Of a stretch of 47,287 bases of DNA, positions 26,652-34,125 are shown piece by piece (position 1 is the stretch's first letter; every line of letters starts with the position of its first letter). A model generated the notes under the pieces. The model made no database searches. It was not told where the DNA came from and was given only the letters and a program-made list of their open reading frames with translations. Source of the stretch: a virus; IMG/VR virus record IMGVR_UViG_3300022925_000043, positions 1 to 47,287 of that record; one strand, written 5' to 3'. A program made the translations under genes and the position numbers.

Positions 26652-27338
26652 TTAAAAGTTTTCGGAAATATTGTCATACATTCCAGTTGCTTTTCGGTAT
26701 TCTGAATTTTCTATTCGAGTACTCATATGGTCAGCCCAATGTAGAATGTAGGGTAAATCCGTTTTTACTTGGAAATCTTCGTTGTAAGAAATAAAATATT
26801 TCTTAGTAGCATCATTATATAATCCATCAGCCATATGGATACCCAATTGTTCTTTTTGAGTATATTTGATTCCATACTGATTCAATAACCAAAACGCTCT
26901 ATCGGTTACATCAAAGTATTGTAGTTTTGGATTATGAGTAAAATACTCTTTCTTGTTTTTTTGATGCCACTCTGATTCTTGTGGTAGGTAGTAAGGTTCT
27001 TTACCATCCCCCAACTTTCCTAAATCATGATGGAATGCTGCGAATAGCAATTCTTCATCGGTAAAATTAATGTAACCACCACTTGCTTCAAACATCTTTT
27101 TGATTTTGTAAGCGTTTGTAGCAACATTCATAACATGGTCTATGTAACCACCCGGATATGCTGAGTGGAAATTAAGTTTACCACTCGCAGGTGCCATAGC
27201 CAATTCAGTTCCCAATTCGTTTGGAGAATACATATGTAATAACTTATCCAAACGTTCTCCAGTAAATACTTTTTTGATAGCTTCAATAAATCTATTGTAG
27301 TTATCTTCTAATTGTTGTTCATTGTAATTTCTAATCAT
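26652..27338 (-). CDS. HD-domain metal-dependent phosphohydrolase
   Basis: 228 residues. HD signature: NFHSAYPGGYIDHVMNVATN (first His), LLFAAFHHDLGKLGDG (HD pair) and later LGIHMADGLYND plus ILHWADHMSTRIE. Proteins of this group hydrolyse nucleotides or cyclic nucleotides. A role in the phage nucleotide pool is plausible. The start overlaps the upstream gene by ATGA. It is in the operon that begins at the 5'-nucleotidase. Confidence 0.85.
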   Translation of the reverse strand: MIRNYNEQQLEDNYNRFIEAIKKVFTGERLDKLLHMYSPNELGTELAMAPASGKLNFHSAYPGGYIDHVMNVATNAYKIKKMFEASGGYINFTDEELLFAAFHHDLGKLGDGKEPYYLPQESEWHQKNKKEYFTHNPKLQYFDVTDRAFWLLNQYGIKYTQKEQLGIHMADGLYNDATKKYFISYNEDFQVKTDLPYILHWADHMSTRIENSEYRKATGMYDNISENF

Positions 27339-27709
27339 TCTTCTATGTATTTTCCAGTTAATGCTTTATATAGTATTTCTAATTCTTCTTCAGTTGCACA
27401 AAATCCCAATCCATCGGTATCTAACATTTCAATGAAGAACTCACCATCATTTAAACCCAATGCTTTTAGTTCATGCACTTCATCAGTTGCATTTGAAACC
27501 AACATTGGTGTGTATTTATCGATATTAGTTTTTGGTAATGGTAGTGTGTAAAAGAAAGGGCCATCTTCATTATCATCAGCTTCATCATCACCATTCTCAT
27601 ACACATCTTCTATTGAAGAAAACTCATCAGCTGAATACTTTTTCCAACCCTGTCTGATAAACGTTTCTTCAGTTATTGGCGTTGCTCTTAACTTAGCAGT
27701 TCTTATCAT
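27335..27709 (-). CDS. Hypothetical acidic protein
   Basis: 124 residues, acidic (SIEDVYENGDDEADDNEDGP) with a short conserved-looking part (GWKKYSADEF, PLPKTNIDKYTPML, CATEEELEILYKALTG). It overlaps its neighbours by ATGA on both sides, placing it between the lipoprotein gene and the HD hydrolase. I do not recognise it. The layout of beta strand plus helix suggests a small single-domain phage protein. Confidence 0.65.
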   Translation of the reverse strand: MIRTAKLRATPITEETFIRQGWKKYSADEFSSIEDVYENGDDEADDNEDGPFFYTLPLPKTNIDKYTPMLVSNATDEVHELKALGLNDGEFFIEMLDTDGLGFCATEEELEILYKALTGKYIEE

Positions 27710-28263
27710 TCTAATATAACTTTAAGTGTATCGTAATATGTTTTATATTCTGTCCACATTCTTGCGGTAACAATCATTGTATCACCTTTCATATCGTAGA
27801 TTGGTGCAATCATTGTATTTATCTCACCATTGGTTCCACTATATGATGATGAATTAACAGTTGGTACAATAAGACCAGCTGGTATATTTAGTTGAATCGT
27901 ATCGATTACAACCCATTCTCCTAATACGTTTATAGTACTTCGTACAACATAAGATTCATTATTATCACCAGTAACCCAATTGTGAGATGATTCCCACTCA
28001 ACTAATTCAGACGGTGTTGGTTCCATCTCATCCTTTAAAACTATACCAGTAATTCTACGAACAGTTTGTTTATTTTCTGATAAACTATCCAATGTTAATC
28101 GATAGTATCCGTTTGAATCAATGAATAATGATTGAGAACCATCTTCAGTTAAAAGTGAATCAATTGATAAGGTATATGTTGGAATTGGCTCAATAACATT
28201 ATCTTCACAACTTACAAACGCAATTCCCAATATCAGTATTAGTAATCCTCGTAACAATTTCAT
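27706..28263 (-). CDS. Phage-encoded lipoprotein
   Basis: 185 residues from ATG 28263 (MKLLRGLLILILGIAFVSCEDN); the frame to 28293 starts with TTG and is rejected. The signal ends in FVSC with an acidic ED after the Cys. The mature part is beta-rich (YTLSIDSLLTEDGSQSLFID, NGYYRLTLDSLSENK, STINVLGEWVVIDTIQLNIP). The start codon overlaps the nucleotidase stop as TAATG. Such a surface-exposed or periplasmic lipoprotein could serve superinfection exclusion or join the CsgG modules; no direct evidence for either. Confidence 0.72.
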   Translation of the reverse strand: MKLLRGLLILILGIAFVSCEDNVIEPIPTYTLSIDSLLTEDGSQSLFIDSNGYYRLTLDSLSENKQTVRRITGIVLKDEMEPTPSELVEWESSHNWVTGDNNESYVVRSTINVLGEWVVIDTIQLNIPAGLIVPTVNSSSYSGTNGEINTMIAPIYDMKGDTMIVTARMWTEYKTYYDTLKVILE

Positions 28264-28745
28264 TATAGTAGTTTTTCTAAAATTGATTCCCAATTTGGAT
28301 ATTCGTTTGGTTTATTATCGTTTTCCCAATCCAATCCATATTGTAACAACTCACCTTTGAACTCACCAGCTCCATTTTTCTTTCTATCATCAATTAGGTA
28401 ATCACCCATCAACATATTTTTTTGGTGAGTAGTAACGATTCGTTTGTGGAATAATTCACCGAAGTGATTCTCAATCCAATATCTTTTATCAGTTAGTGAT
28501 TCGGGATTTCCCCAAGGAGCAGAAGTAGCGATATACAATTCATACTTACCACTCTCAGCTAATTTCTTTACAGCTTCGATAGCACCTTTAATTGGAGGTG
28601 GGTTTCGGAAGATACCAGCTATATGGTCGGGGTTTTCTTTGTATCGTTCATACAAATGAGGATGATTTAGAAACCATTGATTTATCGCATGAGTTAAGTC
28701 AACTAAGACTCCATCCATATCGATATAAACTATTTTTTTATTCAT
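28263..28745 (-). CDS. 5'(3')-deoxyribonucleotidase, HAD superfamily
   Basis: 160 residues. HAD motif I is IVYIDMDGVLVDLTHAINQW, with the DxDG nucleophile. Later parts are YELYIATSAPWGNP (motif II), KNMLMGDYLIDDRKKNGAGE (Asp pair). It fits the deoxyribonucleotidase (NT5C) group that removes phosphate from dNMPs. With dCMP deaminase (31954) and the HD hydrolase it suggests tuning of dNTP pools. A host-type promoter lies at 28788-28819 upstream. Confidence 0.85.
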   Translation of the reverse strand: MNKKIVYIDMDGVLVDLTHAINQWFLNHPHLYERYKENPDHIAGIFRNPPPIKGAIEAVKKLAESGKYELYIATSAPWGNPESLTDKRYWIENHFGELFHKRIVTTHQKNMLMGDYLIDDRKKNGAGEFKGELLQYGLDWENDNKPNEYPNWESILEKLL

Positions 28746-28787
28746 TTAATTATTTTAAGGGTTTAACATTCTCACTCATTAACAGGT

Positions 28788-28819
28788 CTAATATACAAAA
28801 TATATTTGTAACTACCAAA
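28788..28819 (-). promoter_or_regulatory. Host-type promoter for nucleotidase/HD operon
   Basis: TTTG (28816-28819), 20-base spacer, TATATTAG (28788-28795) on the coding strand, ~43 bases before the nucleotidase ATG. It would drive 28263 through the HD hydrolase and perhaps Hsp20, up to the terminator at 26149. Confidence 0.68.
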
Positions 28820-28830
28820 TGTTTTGTGAA

Positions 28831-29058
28831 TTAATTTAACCAAAGATTGTAAATATAATCGTAACTCGCTTCCAAAGAATTAGCAAGTTCTGAGAACAAT
28901 CGTTCTCTTACGATACTATCACCAACTCCAATGTATTCATAAACATCACCATTAGTGTAAAGTATATTTAACAAACCAGCGAAGTGAGTGTTCTCAGTAA
29001 TTTCAGTTCCCAACTCATCGGTTGGGTAAGTGTTCAAATAAAAATCTTTAAGTGTCAT
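28831..29058 (-). CDS. Small hypothetical protein
   Basis: 75 residues (TLKDFYLNTYPTDELGTEIT, ANSLEASYDYIYNLWLN). The motif TYPTDELG occurs near the N-terminus as in small phage proteins of unknown role. It lies 15 bases after the 29074 gene stop and ahead of the promoter of the nucleotidase operon. No functional clue. Confidence 0.62.
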   Translation of the reverse strand: MTLKDFYLNTYPTDELGTEITENTHFAGLLNILYTNGDVYEYIGVGDSIVRERLFSELANSLEASYDYIYNLWLN

Positions 29059-29073
29059 ATCGTTTAGGGTTTA

Positions 29074-29385
29074 TTAGATTAAGTAAGTTGGGCCGTAGTA
29101 TTCCCATTTATCAGTTCCTTCGAAGATGTTACCTCTACTATGTTTAGCAGGAGATTGCCAACCAGCGGGTTTCATTAAATCACCTTTCTTAATTGGAACT
29201 CCTTTGTTAACGCCATCAACCATAGAAACAAATCCCCAAGCAGAACTACCATCCCACAAACGGATGTATTTTCTACCTTTATCAACTCTTAGGGGTTCGT
29301 AGGGTTTGTAACCGAATTTACTTTCCCAATACTCTTTACGCTCTTCGTTAACTTTTTCGAGCCACAAATCAAATTTACTTTTCAT
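29074..29385 (-). CDS. Small hypothetical protein, WDGSSAWGF motif
   Basis: 103 residues from the ATG at 29385 (MKSKFDLWLEKVNEERKEYW); the frame to 29424 begins with TTG. It contains GRKYIRLWDGSSAWGFVSMV, GVPIKKGDLMKPAGWQSPAK and ends WEYYGPTYLI. The second half reads like a compact beta domain. The promoter at 29433-29464 and its leader share a 30-base repeat with the gene at 29476. Unknown function. Confidence 0.66.
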   Translation of the reverse strand: MKSKFDLWLEKVNEERKEYWESKFGYKPYEPLRVDKGRKYIRLWDGSSAWGFVSMVDGVNKGVPIKKGDLMKPAGWQSPAKHSRGNIFEGTDKWEYYGPTYLI

Positions 29386-29417
29386 ATCTTTTAGGGTTTT
29401 AATCGTTTTAACTCTTA

Positions 29418-29447
29418 CTCTCAATTACAGTACTAACATACAAAATA
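29418..29447. repeat. 30-base direct repeat, copy 1
   Basis: Begins CTCTCAATTACAG and is identical over 30 bases to 29812-29841. Each copy covers the -7 element and leader of a host-type promoter. Confidence 0.9.
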
Positions 29448-29464
29448 ATTTTGAATTATGCAAG
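29433..29464 (-). promoter_or_regulatory. Host-type promoter
   Basis: CTTG (29461-29464), 20-base spacer, TATGTTAG (29433-29440) on the coding strand, ahead of the 103-residue gene. The -7 element and leader lie in a 30-base direct repeat shared with 29812-29841. Confidence 0.62.
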
Positions 29465-29475
29465 TCTTTTGATGA

Positions 29476-29805
29476 TTATTTTTGATATTTTTCAATCAAA
29501 TTTACCAACTCCTTAGCGTATCCTCTCGTATTCCAAGAGTAATAAGTTTGAGTTGAAACAATACTCATATTGATTTCAGGAACACTCAATCGGTAACCAT
29601 TGTAATCTCTACTACCACCAGAAGTGTAGTATCTACAACCAGCGGCCGAACTCCATTTAGTTTCACTCCAATTCATACAATTATTTTGGATTCCCAACTC
29701 AGTTAGTAGTTCACTAACTTTGTTAAGGTTTGGCATCCGTGAGTTTTCACAAATTCCTAAATTGGCTTTCTTAACTAATCGTTCGTAGGTTTTAAGGTTT
29801 TTCAT
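29476..29805 (-). CDS. Small hypothetical protein
   Basis: 109 residues. The N-terminal half is helical (KTYERLVKKANLGICENS, NLNKVSELLTELGIQNNC) and the second half is Tyr/Ser-rich (AAGCRYYTSGGSRDYNG, YSWNTRGYAKELVNLIEKYQ). Three Cys are present but no zinc-ribbon spacing. It has its own host-type promoter at 29827-29858. Unknown function, probably early. Confidence 0.64.
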   Translation of the reverse strand: MKNLKTYERLVKKANLGICENSRMPNLNKVSELLTELGIQNNCMNWSETKWSSAAGCRYYTSGGSRDYNGYRLSVPEINMSIVSTQTYYSWNTRGYAKELVNLIEKYQK

Positions 29806-29811
29806 ATCTAT

Positions 29812-29841
29812 CTCTCAATTACAGTACTAACATACAAAATA
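29812..29841. repeat. 30-base direct repeat, copy 2
   Basis: Second copy of the promoter/leader repeat at 29418-29447. Suggests duplication of a regulatory leader. Confidence 0.9.
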
Positions 29842-29858
29842 TATTTCACATATCCAAA
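29827..29858 (-). promoter_or_regulatory. Host-type promoter
   Basis: TTTG (29855-29858), 20-base spacer, TATGTTAG (29827-29834) on the coding strand, 22 bases before the 109-residue gene. Leader shared with the promoter at 29433. Confidence 0.65.
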
Positions 29859-29886
29859 TGTATGAAGAACTTTTTTGAAAAAAAAA

Positions 29887-29916
29887 TCCCCACTAATGAA
29901 CTTAATCAAAAGTGGG
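29887..29916 (-). terminator. Terminator after phoH
   Basis: Stem CCCCACT (29887-29893) / AGTGGGG (29910-29916) with a long T run on the coding strand (plus-strand A run 29873-29885). A strong intrinsic terminator 39 bases past the phoH stop. Confidence 0.8.
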
Positions 29917-29954
29917 GAAGTACACCTCTAAGGTAGCTGCCGTCAAGGATATCT

Positions 29955-30620
29955 TTAGTTATACGAATCGTATAACATTTTCAACACTTCATTTAGTGCT
30001 TCATGTCTATGGTTATCTTTCAAACTGATTGCATGTACGTGTTGTGAATCTTTAATCTTTGGTACATCATGTATAGCTGAATCATTTGAAAACTTCAAAT
30101 CAATTTGTTGTGGGTCTCCAGTTAGTATCATAGTTGAACCTTTACCCAATCTACCCAACACCATTCCTAATTGTGGTTTAGTTAAGTTTTGGAACTCATC
30201 AACAATAACAACTGCGTTTTCGAATGTTCTACCTCTAAAGTGAGCAAGAGATACCAATTCAATGTTATCATCCTTTTCCATTTTTTCTAAGATAGGTGGT
30301 TTGTTGTAAACCTTTCTCATATTAGAACGAATTGGAACTAACCAAGGTTCCATCTTTTCTTCTAAAGAACCGGGTAAGAATCCGTTATCCTCATTGGATA
30401 CTGTTGGTCTTGTTATAACAATTTTATTTACTGCTCTTGTAAAGTACATATCCAATGCAACTTGAACTGCTAATAATGTTTTTCCGGAACCAGCTTTACC
30501 CAATACAAAATTATAAGGATGTATTAGGATATTTGATTTAGCTAACTTTTGTTCATCTGATAAGGTAATATTAAATTTAATTTTCCCCTTTGGAGGAGTT
30601 TTTGTAATATTTTCAGCCAT
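29955..30620 (-). CDS. phoH: PhoH-family P-loop ATPase
   Basis: 221 residues, the short phage form. Walker A: YNFVLGKAGSGKTLLAVQVA. Further blocks: NKIVITRPTVSNEDNGFLPG, AVVIVDEFQNLTKPQLGMVL (Walker B) and STMILTGDPQQIDLKFSND. PhoH-like genes are among the commonest genes in marine phages; their role is unsettled, perhaps RNA metabolism. A strong terminator hairpin (29887-29916) follows the stop, and the upstream 114-residue gene ends five bases before it. Confidence 0.92.
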   Translation of the reverse strand: MAENITKTPPKGKIKFNITLSDEQKLAKSNILIHPYNFVLGKAGSGKTLLAVQVALDMYFTRAVNKIVITRPTVSNEDNGFLPGSLEEKMEPWLVPIRSNMRKVYNKPPILEKMEKDDNIELVSLAHFRGRTFENAVVIVDEFQNLTKPQLGMVLGRLGKGSTMILTGDPQQIDLKFSNDSAIHDVPKIKDSQHVHAISLKDNHRHEALNEVLKMLYDSYN

Positions 30621-30625
30621 TTGTT

Positions 30626-30970
30626 TTAAATTAAAGTCCTATTCGTTTGTGTGTTTCTTTTCTTTAATAATGATTTCTCATGTTTAACAATACTAGCACA
30701 TAATTCATATCGTTCCAACACTTCACATAGGTTGAGAAGTTTTTTTAAAGCCAATTTATAATCTGATTTTTCCAATACTGATACAGCATCTACGTTTGTG
30801 AACTCTATTAATATTACCGATTGGAGTTTCATCTTTTGTGCGGATTGTATTGTTTCGAATATTTCTCCAAGAAACTCATCACCATTATCCCATAAATAAC
30901 TATTCAATGTAGTATTGGTAGGTGAGATATATTTTCTCCAGTCAACATTTAATAATGGTCTTTTTTTCAA
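30626..30970 (-). CDS. Small hypothetical protein
   Basis: 114 residues. A beta start (PLLNVDWRKYISPTN) is followed by helices; the C-terminal helix LLNLCEVLERYELCASIVKH resembles the end of the 87-residue gene at 45365 (LLIRMEELSEYELCETILDM). The two may share a small domain. A TACTTATA-type motif on the coding strand (30998-31006) lies ~27 bases before the ATG. Cotranscribed with phoH. Unknown function. Confidence 0.62.
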   Translation of the reverse strand: MKKRPLLNVDWRKYISPTNTTLNSYLWDNGDEFLGEIFETIQSAQKMKLQSVILIEFTNVDAVSVLEKSDYKLALKKLLNLCEVLERYELCASIVKHEKSLLKKRNTQTNRTLI

Positions 30971-31032
30971 AGTATAAAATGTTTAATCGTTATTATGTAT
31001 AAGTAGTATGTATGGTTATTAATTAGTTAAAT

Positions 31033-31926
31033 CTAATAACTACCACCACCTCCACCACCACTACTCACATCATCATTTGATTGAGTGTTAAGTTTCCATT
31101 CATTGAATTCAGCATTCCATACATATAATTCTCCGTTTTTGAATACTTCCTCCGAATCTTCAATACCAGCTCGTCCGATAGGTGGATATTGATTTGATGG
31201 TGGTGGTGAATTTGTGGTATCAGTAGATGGAGTATCCACAGTTGGTGTTTCGGGTATAGAGCCATTCCACTCACCTAATTCGTTTGCAGGTATTAATCTA
31301 TCATCGTAATTTTTATTTGGTTTAGATACAACCCAACTAATGTATCTTACTAATTCATTTAAATCATAAGTTGGATTAGATACCAAACTACCAGCATCAG
31401 TTGTACTATAATTTGAGTATGAAAATAAGTTTTTAGTAACCTCAACCTGTCCATTAATCTCATTTCTATTTAAGTTGATACTCAACTCAGCATCTCTCAT
31501 TTTTTGTATCAATTCCTTAAAGGGTGCTATATTAACAACTACAATTTTTCGTTCGTTTATTAAGTAGTTTACTGGTATTGGATTGTCATCACCATACTTA
31601 CTAATCAAATCTTTCCTAACTTTATCAGATGAGTATAATGTAGGTTCACCAGCATCACCATCTTTTATCGATAATATAAATTTAAAATCAGCTACATCAT
31701 TTGGAAGGGTATTGATTTTGGATAAATCAAACTTAGGGATATCAACCGAATTTTGTTGATAATCACCATATAATGTAATAACATCAGATGATTCAAAATC
31801 ACCTACTTTAATAGTTACAGTATCCCCATCAATAATACCTCTTCGTAAATTTATGTTAGATGGAGTTATTGCTGGGATTGGTGTAGAGTTAATACTTATA
31901 TTACCATCTGATACTATTGAAGCCAT
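31033..31926 (-). CDS. Putative virion protein with PEGA-like domain and Gly-rich tail
   Basis: 297 residues. The first ~60 (GNISINSTPIPAITPSNINL, then GDTVTIKVGDF) repeat the PEGA-like pattern of the 4026-5357 protein. The middle is alpha/beta. The C-terminus is Ser/Gly-rich (DVSSGGGGGGSY) like those of the tail-cluster proteins at 4026 and 5382. A GATATTTATA-type motif (31943-31952) lies 15 bases before the ATG, as for other virion genes, so this is probably a structural protein lying away from the tail cluster (inference). Confidence 0.7.
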   Translation of the reverse strand: MASIVSDGNISINSTPIPAITPSNINLRRGIIDGDTVTIKVGDFESSDVITLYGDYQQNSVDIPKFDLSKINTLPNDVADFKFILSIKDGDAGEPTLYSSDKVRKDLISKYGDDNPIPVNYLINERKIVVVNIAPFKELIQKMRDAELSINLNRNEINGQVEVTKNLFSYSNYSTTDAGSLVSNPTYDLNELVRYISWVVSKPNKNYDDRLIPANELGEWNGSIPETPTVDTPSTDTTNSPPPSNQYPPIGRAGIEDSEEVFKNGELYVWNAEFNEWKLNTQSNDDVSSGGGGGGSY

Positions 31927-31953
31927 TAATCATTTGTTTAGATATAAATATTG

Positions 31954-32394
31954 TTAATCGTAATATTCTACGATTACTCCTGCTTCTTTAAACATCTTCA
32001 TTGAACGAATAGATGATTCATCCCATTTATCACCTTTAGCTCCTTTACCTTTTCGTAATACTATTTTGGATACACCACTATTAATAATTGCTCTAGCACA
32101 ATCTGAACAACTCATTCCACAAGTCATATACATTGTAGTCCCTAATGTAGATACTCCGATTCTTGCGGCATTGTAAATAGCGTTTCTTTCCGCATGTTCA
32201 AACCAAAAGTATTTCTCAGGCCTATCTTGCCTTTCACTAATATCATCGTTTATACCCCTTGCAAATGAGTTGTAGCCGGTAGAAACAATCTCATTATCTT
32301 TACCAACTACAACTACACCTATTTGAGTTTTCTCATCTTTTGATTTTAACTTAACCTGTTCGGCAATGTTAATAAAGTATTCATCCCAATTCAT
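31954..32394 (-). CDS. dCMP deaminase
   Basis: 146 residues with the zinc deaminase signatures: FEHAERNAIYNAARIG (HAE) and MTCGMSCSDCARAIINSG (CxxC). The N-terminus (WDEYFINIAEQVKLKSKDEK) and the general build match phage dCMP deaminases, which turn dCMP into dUMP for thymidylate synthesis. It overlaps the metallophosphoesterase by ATGA. T4 gene cd performs the same role. Confidence 0.9.
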   Translation of the reverse strand: MNWDEYFINIAEQVKLKSKDEKTQIGVVVVGKDNEIVSTGYNSFARGINDDISERQDRPEKYFWFEHAERNAIYNAARIGVSTLGTTMYMTCGMSCSDCARAIINSGVSKIVLRKGKGAKGDKWDESSIRSMKMFKEAGVIVEYYD

Positions 32395-33071
32395 ATTTCA
32401 ATCACATTTCCGTTAGATGTTAATTTACCAAATCTACCATCTTTCATTACTGAACCATTTGAGAAGATTGTATCTAATCCACTTAATTTCATAGTTCCCT
32501 GATTGATGATATCTTGGTGATTGTGGATATGTCCGAATAAAACCAATTTAGGATTTACTTCCATTACTCTATTGAGTAGTGATTTATCACCACATCTTTC
32601 TAAGTTACCACTTCTATCCAAAGATAAATCTAAGATACCTTTTGGAGGTCCGTGAGTAACAATGATATCCACATCTTCATCAACATAGTTTCTCCAAAAT
32701 CTTTCTAACTTATTTCTATCTTTGTTGAAAGCCCACCCATATCCAAATGTTGGAGTATGTGGTGAACCGAAGATTTTAATTCCATCAATGATAACATCTT
32801 CGTTTTCTAAGTAGAGGATATTGTGTCTTGCGAAATCTTCTGAGGTTACGAATTTGTTTTCAATAGAAGTATCGTGATTTCCGGCAACAAAAATCTTATA
32901 CGGAATCTTTAGTGTACGATACCAATCAATAAAACCTCTTACCTCAACTTCGTTGTTATAAGGGTCTCTTGGATTAGAACAATCCCCACTAAAAATCACC
33001 ATATCAATATTTGCTGGAACTTCCAACAAATTGTGATAAGTGTGTGTATCTGATATGTGCCAGATTCTCAT
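32391..33071 (-). CDS. Calcineurin-like metallophosphoesterase
   Basis: 226 residues from the ATG at 33071 (MRIWHISDTHTYHN); a longer TTG frame exists to 33107. All five metal motifs are visible: ISDTH, VIFSGDCSN, FVAGNHDTS, IIVTHGPPKG and VLFGHIHNHQ. Such proteins cleave phosphodiesters or nucleotides; the class resembles phage phosphoesterases of the YfcE/MPP type. The stop overlaps the dCMP deaminase start by 4 bases. Confidence 0.88.
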   Translation of the reverse strand: MRIWHISDTHTYHNLLEVPANIDMVIFSGDCSNPRDPYNNEVEVRGFIDWYRTLKIPYKIFVAGNHDTSIENKFVTSEDFARHNILYLENEDVIIDGIKIFGSPHTPTFGYGWAFNKDRNKLERFWRNYVDEDVDIIVTHGPPKGILDLSLDRSGNLERCGDKSLLNRVMEVNPKLVLFGHIHNHQDIINQGTMKLSGLDTIFSNGSVMKDGRFGKLTSNGNVIEI

Positions 33072-33073
33072 AA

Positions 33074-33220
33074 CTAAATTCCTATTACTAATTCTTTGTT
33101 TAACCAACCAATGATGAGTTCTAAATCACCATTCAGATTTCTATTGTGTGTTAACTTCACAAAGGGTAAGATATACATCTGCCCCCATACTGAACATATT
33201 TCAAATTTTATTTTGCCCAT
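33074..33220 (-). CDS. Small hypothetical protein, 48 residues
   Basis: Read from the minus strand: ATG at 33220 (MGKIKFEICSVWGQMYILPF), then NGDLELIIGWLNKELVIGI and TAG at 33074. It overlaps the end of the Nmad1-like gene by 13 bases and ends two bases before the metallophosphoesterase ATG. The exact fit of the gap supports a real gene, although the length makes this uncertain. No recognised motif. Confidence 0.52.
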   Translation of the reverse strand: MGKIKFEICSVWGQMYILPFVKLTHNRNLNGDLELIIGWLNKELVIGI

Positions 33221-33570
33221 TTTCCTCGTTGAACAATTTGTGCGATGATACCATATACTGATAAATCTTCATAAGTATCTTGGATTGATTCACCCACTTC
33301 ATCGGGCTGTCCTAATACTACCAATTGTTTTAATCGTTGCACTTTATCGTTGATACGAAACCATAAACCAGTTAAGGATAGTTTCACATCATCATCAGTT
33401 TCCAATGGAGTTCCTACTGAAATGTTACCAGGTCCGTAGTTCCTTTGCTTCTTACAAAAGGTGATATACATTTCTTCTTGAATCTTTTTGAATTCATCCG
33501 TTGTGTTGGGATACATTCTCTCACAAAATTCAACTGCGGATTCTCCGTATTGTGGTGTTTCTTCGCTCAT
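33208..33570 (-). CDS. DUF1599 / Nmad1-like protein
   Basis: 120 residues with the family pattern ITFCKKQRNYGPGNISVG, then WFRINDKVQRLKQLV and SIQDTYEDLSVYGIIAQIVQ. The group (nucleotide modification associated domain 1, Nmad1) is found in phages and near hypermodified-DNA genes; it may act on modified nucleotides. A host-type promoter lies at 33590-33621. Together with dCMP deaminase and the phosphoesterase it forms a nucleotide-related operon. Family assignment by eye. Confidence 0.75.
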   Translation of the reverse strand: MSEETPQYGESAVEFCERMYPNTTDEFKKIQEEMYITFCKKQRNYGPGNISVGTPLETDDDVKLSLTGLWFRINDKVQRLKQLVVLGQPDEVGESIQDTYEDLSVYGIIAQIVQRGKWAK

Positions 33571-33589
33571 ACTATTTAATGTTTATGAA

Positions 33590-33621
33590 CAAATATACAA
33601 AAAATAATTGAGAGTTCCAAG
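33590..33621 (-). promoter_or_regulatory. Host-type promoter for nucleotide operon
   Basis: CTTG (33618-33621), 20-base spacer, TATATTTG (33590-33597) on the coding strand, 20 bases before the Nmad1-like ATG. Would drive Nmad1-like, the 48-residue gene, metallophosphoesterase and dCMP deaminase. Confidence 0.72.
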
Positions 33622-33730
33622 CCTTTTCAACTAAATTTACTAAATGTGAAATTATTTGATTTTTTTTTATCGTTTGGGGAAACTGGGGTATATCTATATA
33701 TACTGAAATAACATACTCTAAGGTGAAGCT

Positions 33731-33871
33731 ATGAGTTTAAACGCTTCCAAACTTCAATCAGAAACGATTGTTGGTTCAGATACATTTTTTATTTTTGAAT
33801 CTTCAGACAACAGAGACACGGTGCAAGACAAGACACTGTTTAAACTGTTTATAAGAAATAAATTAAAATAA
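33731..33871 (+). CDS. Possible small plus-strand ORF
   Basis: 46 codons from an ATG preceded by AGGTGAAGCT: MSLNASKLQSETIVGSDTFF, then IFESSDNRDTVQDKTLFKLF and IRNKLK, stop TAA. It runs against the surrounding minus-strand genes, but a TTTG-N20-TATATACT promoter-like element sits 27-58 bases upstream with the same 20-base spacer as the host-type promoters. It could equally be a noncoding RNA. Weakly supported. Confidence 0.25.
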   Translation: MSLNASKLQSETIVGSDTFFIFESSDNRDTVQDKTLFKLFIRNKLK

Positions 33872-33888
33872 AAATTTAGACAAGACAA

Positions 33889-34125
33889 CTAAAGCACTTC
33901 ATAAGAGAATTTATCAATTCTTCTTACTACTCTATAAACTCTTGCAGATGGGTCCTCATTATCCAACTCATCTCTTTTAGATTGAGCTTCTTCAATAGTA
34001 TCATATTCATCTAACGTATCTTCTGCGTTTAGTTTATAAACCCATATTTGTCTTTTAGCCCAATTAGGGTCTCCAGCGTTTGTATCAACTGCTACTAATT
34101 GTTTTTGTACTGCGTATTCTTTCAT
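33889..34125 (-). CDS. Small hypothetical protein
   Basis: 78 residues (YAVQKQLVAVDTNAGDPNWA, KRQIWVYKLNAEDTLDEYDT, SARVYRVVRRIDKFSYEVL). A GATATTTATATAA motif lies about 19 bases before the ATG (34144-34153), overlapping the stop of the module B barrel gene. The pattern of strands and one helix suggests a small single-domain protein. Unknown role, probably late by its promoter motif. Confidence 0.64.
   Translation of the reverse strand: MKEYAVQKQLVAVDTNAGDPNWAKRQIWVYKLNAEDTLDEYDTIEEAQSKRDELDNEDPSARVYRVVRRIDKFSYEVL

Larger units (their letters stand above)
33571..33888. other. Intergenic stretch, no long gene
   Basis: 318 bases between the Nmad1-like gene and the 78-residue gene. It contains the minus-strand promoter at 33590-33621 and a possible plus-strand unit: TTTG at 33673-33676, a 20-base spacer, TATATACT at 33697-33704, then a 46-codon ORF at 33731-33871. 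Two GTTTAAAC palindromes and two AGACAAGACA-type repeats lie in the right half. No tRNA or CRISPR structure seen. Confidence 0.6.
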
